In this document: positions 1 to 5,853 of the stretch, in pieces
Position numbering within the stretch: the stretch's first letter is position 1
Layout: each line of letters opens with the position of its first letter
Assembly: GCA_023700845.1 (NCBI GenBank)
Contig: JAMPYD010000101.1
Coordinates: 1 to 6,956, forward strand
Source: Elusimicrobiota bacterium
GTDB taxonomy: Bacteria > Elusimicrobiota > Elusimicrobia > UBA1565 > UBA9628
DNA length: 6,956 nt
Direction: 5' to 3'
Notes under the pieces: generated by a model
The model's database searches: none
The model's input: the letters and a program-made list of their open reading frames with translations, nothing else
Told to the model about the DNA's origin: nothing
Translations under genes and position numbers: made by a program

Positions 1-2487
1 GCCCTCGCCCCCTCCGCGAGCCCCGTCTCGATCGCGGCCGCGAAGGACGGCTCGGCCCCGGCCCTGCGCCGGGACGCCCCCGTCGAGGATTCGAGCCGCG
101 CCGGCGCCGAGTCCTTCTCCGCCCTGTACCCCGAGGCCTTGATCGAGGGGAGCAAGGGCACCCTCGCCGATCCCGTCCAGGCGCCCGCCGCGGCCTCGCG
201 CCGCACCGCGTTCCGGTTCGCGCCCGTCGCCGCCGCGAAGAACGACGCGCCGCTTCCCGTCGAGACGCCCGCGGCGAAGGCCCCCGCTCCCGCCCCGGCC
301 AAGCCCTTCTGGCACCGCCCGCTCGTCCGCGTCGCGGCCTTCGCGGGCGTGGCCGCGCTCGCCGCCCTCGGACCCCTCCTCGCCGCGAACGTGGGCGTCG
401 TCGCCGCCGCCGGCAGCGTCGCGCTCAGCGTCATCGGCATCCCTCAGATCTGGAAGAACTACAAGGCCGGGCGCGACGGGGTCAAGGACCTGGCCATCGC
501 CAGCCCGCTGATCTGGTTCGCGGCCGCCACCTTGCTGTCCGTCGTGTCGATCGGCTCGGGCGCGAGCCTCTGGTGGAACCTCGCCAACGTCGCCGGCGTC
601 GTCGAGAGCGGCGTCGTCGTCGGCCAGATCAACTGGCACAAGCGCGACCGCAAGGAGCTCAAGGCCACGGCGCTGACGGCCCTGGCGGTCCTGGCGCCCC
701 TGCCCCTGATCGCCGGCGCGGTGTTCATGCCGCTGTCGGCCTGGCTGACCGCTTCCTTCACGGCGGCGATGGGCCTGCTCTGGGTGCTGAACTGGCCGCA
801 GATCCGCCAGAACTTCAAGATCTTCGAGAAAGAGGGCCGAGCGCCCCAGGGCATCGCGCCGATGTACCCCGCCCTCGTCGTCGCGGGCAGCCTCCTGCAC
901 CTCTACGCGGCCCTGATGGGCGGCGACATCCGCTGGGCCGTGAACGCCGCGATCGGCATCCTCACGGCGACGATCGTTCTCTCCCAGATCTACGGGCCGA
1001 AGGCGGCCAACGCGCTGATCGGGCCGGTCGTGCGCCTGGTCGAGCGCCTGATGCCCGGCAAGGCGGCCCCGGCCCCCGCCGCCGCCGCCGACGCCGCGCT
1101 CAAGGCCAAGGCGCGCGCCCTGATCGCTCCCCTTCTGCCCGCCGGCCTGTCCCGCCACGCCGCCCGGGACGGCGGCAAGGCCATGGCGAAGGCCCTCGAG
1201 GCCGCCCGCAGCCTGCCCGGCCGCAGCGTCGTGTTCCTCGAGGCCCCGACGGCCGCCGGCAAGTCCACCTTGGCCGAGGGCCTGAAGGCGACGCTCGGTT
1301 CGCGCATCAAGGTCTTCCCGGTGGACCGCTACTTCAAGCCCAAGTCGGAGGTGCCGCTCGGCCCCGACGGCCAGCCCGACTTCGACCGCCCGGAATCCTT
1401 GTACCTCGACCGCGTGGCCGCCGACATCCGGACCATGCTGGCGGGCGGCCGCGTCGAACTGCCCCTCAACGACATGGCGACGTCGACCACGCGCTTCGAC
1501 AGCGGCGAGTACCTGGCTTTGGGGGCCGACGAGGTTCTGATCGTGGACTCGATCTACGCCTCTCACGACAAGCTCCTCAAGGCCGCGGAGGGCGCTTCGA
1601 CCCTCAACGTCTATCTCGACGCCCCCGCCGTCATCCGCCTCGCCCGCCGGCTGCGCCGCGACCGCCTCGAGCGCGGCATTTCCGCGGAAACGAATCTTCA
1701 GCGCTGGCCCGTCATCCTCCGGAACGAGGCCGAGTTCATCCTCCCGCTCAAGCGCCGCGCCGATTACGTCGTCAACCTGATCGGGTCCGAGGAGATCGGA
1801 AAGCTCGCCGACACCTACGGCGACGTCCTGGCGGCCGAATGGGCCGCGAAGGGCGAGGACCCGGCGCTGACCGCGCGCTTCCTCGAGGGCATCCGCTCCT
1901 CGCTGCTGGCCGACCAGAACTCGCGGCCGATGCGCATCCTCATCACGGGCCCCCCCGGCTCGGGCAAGACCACCTACGGCAAGATGCTGGCCCGCGACTA
2001 CGGCATGATCCACATCTCCGTCGGAGAGCTGCTCCGCGCGAAGGCCGCCTCCGACCCGGCCCTGGCGGCGGAGATGTCGAAGGGCGAGCTGGTGGACTCC
2101 GCGCTCGTGCGCGGCGTGGTTCTGGAAAGGCTGTCCCGCCCCGACGTTCTCGCCGCCGGCTTCGTCCTCGACGGCTTCCCCCGCCGGCCCGAGGAGATCG
2201 GCGTCATCGAGTCCTGGATTCAGGAAGGGAACACGATCGACGCGCTCGTGAACCTCAAGACGCCCGTGGCCGAGCTGCAGCGCCGCATCGCCGCCCGCGG
2301 CCGCATGGACGACAGCCCCGAGGTGTTCAGGCGCCGCATGGAGATCTACCGCGAGGAGACCGCCCCCGTCCTCGAGCATTTCCGTCGGACCGTGAAGGTG
2401 CTCGAGACCGCCGCCGCCGGCCCCGACGCCGAGGCGAACTACGCCGGCGTGCGCGCCCTCGTCGACCAGGTCCGCGCCGAGCCGTAA
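1..2487 (+). CDS. PQ-loop membrane protein fused to uridine-kinase-like and adenylate-kinase-like domains (5' partial)
   Basis: The frame is open from base 1 to the TAA at 2485, so the gene is cut by the left edge. A TTG at 139 is the first start-like codon, but coding-like sequence continues upstream of it. Numbering from base 1 gives 828 residues. Residues 1-105 are Ala/Pro-rich and probably disordered. Residues 108-326 hold about eight hydrophobic segments with two PQ-loop motifs (P148-Q149 in GIPQIWKNY, P266-Q267 in NWPQIRQNFK), as in SWEET/cystinosin transporters. Residues 408-625 resemble uridine kinase/phosphoribulokinase: Walker A APTAAGKS (415-422), VDRYFKP (441-447), a LPLNDMATSTTR segment (487-498) and VDSIYASHD (515-523). 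Residues 644-828 resemble a short, LID-less adenylate kinase: GPPGSGKT (650-657), DGFPRR (724-729) and ARGRMDD (765-771). Both kinase domains should lie on the same membrane face. The domain calls are secure at family level. Substrates and any transport or signalling role are unknown, and a nucleoside/nucleotide link is only inference. Confidence 0.88.
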   Translation, partial: ALAPSASPVSIAAAKDGSAPALRRDAPVEDSSRAGAESFSALYPEALIEGSKGTLADPVQAPAAASRRTAFRFAPVAAAKNDAPLPVETPAAKAPAPAPAKPFWHRPLVRVAAFAGVAALAALGPLLAANVGVVAAAGSVALSVIGIPQIWKNYKAGRDGVKDLAIASPLIWFAAATLLSVVSIGSGASLWWNLANVAGVVESGVVVGQINWHKRDRKELKATALTALAVLAPLPLIAGAVFMPLSAWLTASFTAAMGLLWVLNWPQIRQNFKIFEKEGRAPQGIAPMYPALVVAGSLLHLYAALMGGDIRWAVNAAIGILTATIVLSQIYGPKAANALIGPVVRLVERLMPGKAAPAPAAAADAALKAKARALIAPLLPAGLSRHAARDGGKAMAKALEAARSLPGRSVVFLEAPTAAGKSTLAEGLKATLGSRIKVFPVDRYFKPKSEVPLGPDGQPDFDRPESLYLDRVAADIRTMLAGGRVELPLNDMATSTTRFDSGEYLALGADEVLIVDSIYASHDKLLKAAEGASTLNVYLDAPAVIRLARRLRRDRLERGISAETNLQRWPVILRNEAEFILPLKRRADYVVNLIGSEEIGKLADTYGDVLAAEWAAKGEDPALTARFLEGIRSSLLADQNSRPMRILITGPPGSGKTTYGKMLARDYGMIHISVGELLRAKAASDPALAAEMSKGELVDSALVRGVVLERLSRPDVLAAGFVLDGFPRRPEEIGVIESWIQEGNTIDALVNLKTPVAELQRRIAARGRMDDSPEVFRRRMEIYREETAPVLEHFRRTVKVLETAAAGPDAEANYAGVRALVDQVRAEP

Positions 2488-2490
2488 CGG

Positions 2491-2626
2491 CAACGGCGAA
2501 AACCACAGAGACACAGAGGACACGGAGAAAAACGAAAAGAAAGTTAACGGCGTGAATCGTTGCCGTTAACTTTCTATCCGTTGACGTTCTCTGTGATCTC
2601 TGTGTCTCTGTGGTTAGGCGCCGTTG
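2491..2626. repeat. Imperfect 136-bp inverted repeat with CCACAGAGACACAGAG arms
   Basis: The interval between the two convergent stop codons folds on itself in three perfect blocks. CAACGGCG (2491-2498) pairs with 2619-2626. AACCACAGAGACACAGAG (2501-2518) pairs with 2598-2615. AGAAAGTTAACGGC (2538-2551) pairs with 2562-2575 around a 10-nt loop. A further CAC[G/A]GAGAA block lies between the last two. From memory, the CCACAGAGACACAGAG motif is a dispersed intergenic element in many environmental bacterial genomes, where it produces spurious ORFs with peptides such as SVSLWL. The palindrome, the intergenic site and the lack of coding capacity suggest a REP-like or miniature mobile element. No flanking target duplication is obvious and no transposase is present in the window. 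Confidence 0.85.
2529..2575 (-). terminator. Candidate intrinsic terminator of the minus-strand operon
   Basis: Read on the minus strand, the inner 14-bp stem (2575-2562 with 2551-2538, 10-nt loop) is followed directly by TTTCGTTTT (2537-2529). A stem followed by a U-rich run is the form of a rho-independent terminator. It lies about 60 nt past the ferredoxin reductase stop. The stem is only moderately GC-rich and a C and G interrupt the U tract, so efficiency is uncertain. On the plus strand the same stem is followed by TATCCG with no T run, so it should work less well for the membrane-kinase gene. It may simply be part of the inverted repeat. Confidence 0.4.
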
Positions 2627-2633
2627 AATCCCG

Positions 2634-4025
2634 TCAGGCCGCGACGCTCAGCGCCGCGACCATGTCCTCGATCTTCGTGAACTTCTCGCGGATCTTGCCC
2701 TGCGCGGCGCCGCGGCTGCGCTCGAGCTCGTCGATCTTCTTCCACTGCGCGTAGCTCACGACCGCCACGCCGCGCTCGTTGAGGAGCTTCGGCGCGGATT
2801 CCGGCGCGGTGTCGACGACCCCCGAGGGGAGCTTGCCGGCCTTGAGGTCCGCGAGCATCGACTGCACGGTCAGCACGGAGTCCGCGCGGTTGGTGCCGAT
2901 GAGGCCCGACGGGCCCCGCTTCGCCCAGCCCACGACGTACTCGCCGGGAAGGTGCGCGCCGTCGACCGTGACGCGGCCGTCGACGTGCGGGATATGCCCG
3001 GACTTCTCGTCGAACGCGACGCCCGGGATCGGGATGCCGCGGTAGCCGACGGAGCGCAGGATGAGGCCCGCGGGGATCGTCTCGTACTCCTTGATCCCCA
3101 CGCACTTGGCGCCGCCCTTGCCGTCGTCGACGAGCTTGTTCTTCTCGAGCTTCACGGCCTTGATCTTGCCGCCCTCGCCGACGATCTCGACGGGAGAGAC
3201 GCAGTAGCGCAGGCGGATCTTGCGGCCCTGCGTGCCCTCGCCCTTCTTGGCGTGCTCCTGGACGTAGGCGACCTTCTTCTTGTCGTTGGCGTCGGCCTTC
3301 TCGAGGTGAGAGACCTCGGTCACGACGGCCTCCTCGGGCTTGATGACGAGGTCGCAGCCCTCGAGCTTGCCGAACTCCTCGATCTCGACGGGAGAGTAGG
3401 CGGCTTCCGCGGGACCGCGGCGGCCGAGCAGCCACACCGTCTTGACCTTGCTCTTGCGCAGGGCCTCGAGGGCGTAGTCAGCGATGTCGGTCTTGGCAAG
3501 GCGCTCGGGATCGCACGCGAGCAGGCGGGTGACGTCCATCGCCACGTTGCCGATGCCGACGACCGCGACGTTCTCGCAGGACAGGTCGAAGGTCCGGTGG
3601 CGGTGGTCCGGGTGGCCGTTGTACCAGCCGACGAACTCCGTCGCCGAGAACGAGCCGTTGAGGTCCTCTCCGGGAATCCCCATCTTCCGGTCGCTCTCGC
3701 AGCCGACCGCGTAGACGACCTGGTCGTAGCGCGCGCGCAGGTCCTCGATCTTGATGTCCTGGCCGAGCCTCACGCCCCCGAAGAAGCGCAGGCGCGGGTC
3801 CGAGGCCAGCTTCTCGTAGACGGCCGTGACGGACTTGATCTTCTGATGGTCCGGAGCCACGCCGCCGCGCACCAGCCCGAACGGGGTGGGCAGGCGGTCA
3901 TAGAGGTCCACGCGGACGGTCAGGCCCGGGGCCTTGAGCAGCGCTTCCGCCGCGTAGAAGCCGGACGGGCCGGCTCCGATGATCGCGACGCACAGGGGTC
4001 TTTCAGGGGTGCCGACAGAGCTCAT
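2634..4025 (-). CDS. fprA: Ferredoxin--NADP(+) reductase, FprA/adrenodoxin-reductase type
   Basis: This flavoprotein should move electrons between reduced ferredoxin and NADP(H) in the cytoplasm. From the chosen start it has 463 residues, close to the roughly 456-460 usual for mycobacterial FprA and adrenodoxin reductase, and it looks complete. Visible motifs are the FAD-binding GAGPSG (17-22), LPTPFGLVRGGVAPDH (45-60), the NADP-binding GIGNVAMD (157-164), RRGP (202-205), RSVGYRGIPIPG (324-335) and GWAKRGPSGLIGTN (366-379), which contacts FAD and NADP in this family. The start is ATG at 4025, because GGAG at 4035-4032 lies 6 nt upstream. An in-frame ATG at 4037, directly after the malic enzyme stop, would add four residues (MENN) with a worse-spaced AAGGA. 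The 12-nt gap to malic enzyme implies cotranscription and probably translational coupling. The stop is TGA at 2636-2634. No ferredoxin gene is in the window, so the partner is unknown. Confidence 0.95.
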   Translation of the reverse strand: MSSVGTPERPLCVAIIGAGPSGFYAAEALLKAPGLTVRVDLYDRLPTPFGLVRGGVAPDHQKIKSVTAVYEKLASDPRLRFFGGVRLGQDIKIEDLRARYDQVVYAVGCESDRKMGIPGEDLNGSFSATEFVGWYNGHPDHRHRTFDLSCENVAVVGIGNVAMDVTRLLACDPERLAKTDIADYALEALRKSKVKTVWLLGRRGPAEAAYSPVEIEEFGKLEGCDLVIKPEEAVVTEVSHLEKADANDKKKVAYVQEHAKKGEGTQGRKIRLRYCVSPVEIVGEGGKIKAVKLEKNKLVDDGKGGAKCVGIKEYETIPAGLILRSVGYRGIPIPGVAFDEKSGHIPHVDGRVTVDGAHLPGEYVVGWAKRGPSGLIGTNRADSVLTVQSMLADLKAGKLPSGVVDTAPESAPKLLNERGVAVVSYAQWKKIDELERSRGAAQGKIREKFTKIEDMVAALSVAA

Positions 4026-4031
4026 GTTGTT

Positions 4032-4035
4032 CTCC
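4032..4035 (-). promoter_or_regulatory. Shine-Dalgarno GGAG for the ferredoxin reductase
   Basis: On the minus strand GGAG is followed by AACAAC and then ATG at 4025. The 6-nt spacing is good and favours this ATG over the one at 4037, whose codon and the next overlap the GGAG itself. The site begins two bases past the malic enzyme TAA, so ribosomes ending on malic enzyme would pass directly over it, which favours coupled translation. Confidence 0.6.
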
Positions 4036-4037
4036 AT

Positions 4038-5765
4038 TTAGACGTATTCCTTGTATTCGGGCTGATACTGCATGGCTTCTATGGTCTTGCCCAGGTCCTT
4101 CGGGCGCGGCACCGTGGCCAGCTTGCGCTTGTAGCACACCTCGGCGACGGCCTCGGCGATGCGGGCCGAGATCTCGCGGATCTTGGTCAGCGGCGGGAAC
4201 AGCGCGCCCTGCTTCAGGTCCGCCTCGGTGACGAGCTTCGCCAGCGCCCGCGCGGCCTCGGCGAACATCTCGTCGGTGACGCGCTTGGAGCCGACCGCCA
4301 CCACGCCCAGGCCGACGCCCGGGAAGATGTAGGCGTTGTTGCCCTGGCCGGGGACGAAGGTCTGCCCCTTGTGGACGTAGGTCGGGAACGGGCTGCCGCT
4401 GCAGAAGATCGCGCGGCCGTCGGAGAGGCTGTAGGCCTGCTCCGCCGAGCACTCCGCGTTGGAGGTCGGGTTGGACAGCGCGAAGATCAGCGGACGCTTG
4501 TTGATCCTCGCCATCTCCTCGATGATCTCCTTCGTGAACTGCTGGGGCATGCCTGAGACGCCGATCAGCGCCGTGGGCTTGATCGCCTTGACGGCGGCGA
4601 GCAGGTTCGGCACCGGGCCGTGGTTATGCTTGTGGGCGTACGCGAGCTTGTGGTGCTGCAGGTCGGTGCGGCTCGAGTCCACGAGCGACTTGGAGTCCAT
4701 GAACCAGCAGCGGGCCTTCGCCTGCTCCTTGGTCAGGCCTTCGGCCATCATCGCCCCGACGACGAGGTCGCCGATGCCGATGGCCGCCTCTCCGGCGCCG
4801 TGGAACAGGATGACCTCGTCGGTGAGCTTGCGCCCGGTGATGCGGCACGCCGAGTACAGCCCGGCCAAGGTGACCGACGCGGTGCCCTGGATGTCGTCGT
4901 TGAAGGTGCAGATCTCGTCGCGGTACTTCTCGAGCAGGCGGAACGCGTTGTGGTTGGCGAAGTCCTCGAACTGCAGGAGCGCCTTCGGGAACACTTCTTG
5001 GACGGCCTCGACGAACTCCTGGATCAGGTCGTCGTACTCCTTGCCCTCGATGCGCTTCTCGGGCAGGCCGAGATACAGCGGATCCTCGAGCAAGGTCGGG
5101 TTGTTCGTGCCCACGTCGAGCGTGATGGGCAAAGTCTGGCCGGGCGGGATGCCGCCGCAGGCCGTGTACAGCGCGAGCTTCCCGACGGGGATGCCCATGC
5201 CGCTGGCGCCGAGGTCGCCGAGGCCGAGGATGCGCTGGCCGTCGGTGACGACGATGACGCGCACGTCCTGGCGGGGCCAGTTCTGGAGGACCTCCTTGAT
5301 GTGGCCCTTCTCGTACTTGGTGATGAACAGGCCGCGCGAGCGGCGGAAGAGGTGGGCGTAGAGCTGGCAGCCCTTGCCGACGGTCGGGGTGTAGATCAGG
5401 GGCATGATCTCCTCGATGTTGTCGGTGACGACGCGGTAGTACAGGGTCTCGTTGCGGTCGAGCAAAGAGAGCATGTCCACGTACTTCTCGAGGTCGGTGA
5501 CGCGCTTGCGCACGTTGGCGATGACGCGCGTCGCCTGGGCCTTCAGCGTGGAGACGCGGGGCGGCAGGAGGCCGAGCAGGCCGAGCTTCTGGCGCTCCTT
5601 GTAGGTGAACGCCGTCCCCTTGTTGTAGAGGGGGTCGTGCAGGAGATCGATCCCGGTGCGGCCCGGGTGGTGGGAGGTGTCGGCTTTCGCGGACGGGCTC
5701 GGAACGAAACCGTTCGCGTGAGAGGGGACCGGCTGGGACTTCGGCTTAGAGGTGGTTTTGGTCAC
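4038..5765 (-). CDS. Malic enzyme, large SfcA/eukaryotic type, probably NADP-dependent
   Basis: It catalyses oxidative decarboxylation of L-malate to pyruvate and CO2 with reduction of NAD(P)+. The 575 residues match the large MaeA/SfcA and eukaryotic family (about 540-580), without the phosphotransacetylase domain of MaeB. Catalytic residues are visible: Tyr125 in YTPTVG, Lys196 in GIPVGKL, metal ligands Glu267-Asp268 in FEDFANHNAF and Asp291 in FNDDIQGTAS. Their spacing matches human malic enzyme (Y112, K183, E255, D256, D279). The nucleotide-binding loop is HGAGEAAIG (322-330). Ser358 and Lys373 align by eye with S346 and K362 of NADP-type enzymes (Lys and Gln in the human mitochondrial NAD form), so NADP is inferred. 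The start is GTG at 5765: an in-frame TAG lies two codons upstream and no other start precedes the conserved GIDLLHDPLYNKGTAFT. Residues 1-37 are a Ser/Pro/Lys/His-rich extension outside the conserved core. I give no symbol because MaeA usually denotes the NAD enzyme. Confidence 0.96.
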   Translation of the reverse strand: MTKTTSKPKSQPVPSHANGFVPSPSAKADTSHHPGRTGIDLLHDPLYNKGTAFTYKERQKLGLLGLLPPRVSTLKAQATRVIANVRKRVTDLEKYVDMLSLLDRNETLYYRVVTDNIEEIMPLIYTPTVGKGCQLYAHLFRRSRGLFITKYEKGHIKEVLQNWPRQDVRVIVVTDGQRILGLGDLGASGMGIPVGKLALYTACGGIPPGQTLPITLDVGTNNPTLLEDPLYLGLPEKRIEGKEYDDLIQEFVEAVQEVFPKALLQFEDFANHNAFRLLEKYRDEICTFNDDIQGTASVTLAGLYSACRITGRKLTDEVILFHGAGEAAIGIGDLVVGAMMAEGLTKEQAKARCWFMDSKSLVDSSRTDLQHHKLAYAHKHNHGPVPNLLAAVKAIKPTALIGVSGMPQQFTKEIIEEMARINKRPLIFALSNPTSNAECSAEQAYSLSDGRAIFCSGSPFPTYVHKGQTFVPGQGNNAYIFPGVGLGVVAVGSKRVTDEMFAEAARALAKLVTEADLKQGALFPPLTKIREISARIAEAVAEVCYKRKLATVPRPKDLGKTIEAMQYQPEYKEYV

Positions 5766-5793
5766 GGCCTATCTTACGCAACGGATTGGCCAT
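5746..5793 (-). other. Possible 15-codon upstream ORF overlapping the malic enzyme start
   Basis: On the minus strand an ATG at 5793 follows a strongly purine-rich GAGGGGGAAGG and opens a 15-residue frame (MANPLRKIGRDQNHL) ending at TAA 5748-5746, inside malic enzyme. It is out of frame with the malic enzyme GTG at 5765, which itself has only a weak ribosome site (TAGG two bases upstream). It could be a leader peptide that delivers ribosomes to the GTG, or a chance ORF. There is no evidence of conservation from one sequence. Confidence 0.2.
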
Positions 5794-5853
5794 GAACCTT
5801 CCCCCTCGTCGTCACACCGGGGTCACAGAAAACACATTAAAATACGACGCTAT
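5766..5853 (-). promoter_or_regulatory. Intergenic gap between isocitrate dehydrogenase and malic enzyme, weak promoter candidate
   Basis: These 88 nt separate the isocitrate dehydrogenase stop from the malic enzyme GTG. The part next to the dehydrogenase is notably AT-rich for this window: TATTTTAAT (minus strand, 5844-5836) resembles a -10 element, but I see no convincing -35 box 17 nt upstream. The part next to malic enzyme carries the purine-rich GAGGGGGAAGG described for the small ORF. CCCC and GGGG runs in the middle could form only a weak 4-bp hairpin, so I do not call a terminator. The gap is compatible with read-through or with an internal promoter. Confidence 0.25.

Noticed and set aside
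139..141. TTG as the true start of the membrane-kinase gene
   Set aside because: The frame is open to base 1 with the same Ala/Pro-rich composition and GC-ending codons, and no ribosome site precedes the TTG.
1930..1932. Independent translation start of a free adenylate kinase
   Set aside because: No ribosome-binding sequence precedes the ATG and the frame is continuous with the upstream domain, so a fusion is more likely.
573..2555. Long plus-strand frame of 660 codons overlapping the membrane-kinase gene
   Set aside because: Arg/Pro-rich, out-of-frame shadow of a GC-rich gene; the competing frame has clear PQ-loop and kinase motifs.
2560..2754. Small plus-strand ORF of 64 codons
   Set aside because: It starts inside the palindrome, its SVSLWL peptide is the translation of the repeat, and the rest is antisense to the reductase gene.
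2952..4556. Plus-strand frame of 534 codons opposite the reductase and malic enzyme
   Set aside because: Antisense shadow, rich in Asp, Leu, Ala and Val repeats typical of GC-rich reverse frames. The opposite strand encodes two well-recognised enzymes.
4620..5795. Plus-strand frame of 391 codons opposite malic enzyme
   Set aside because: Same type of low-complexity antisense frame, with no motif of its own.
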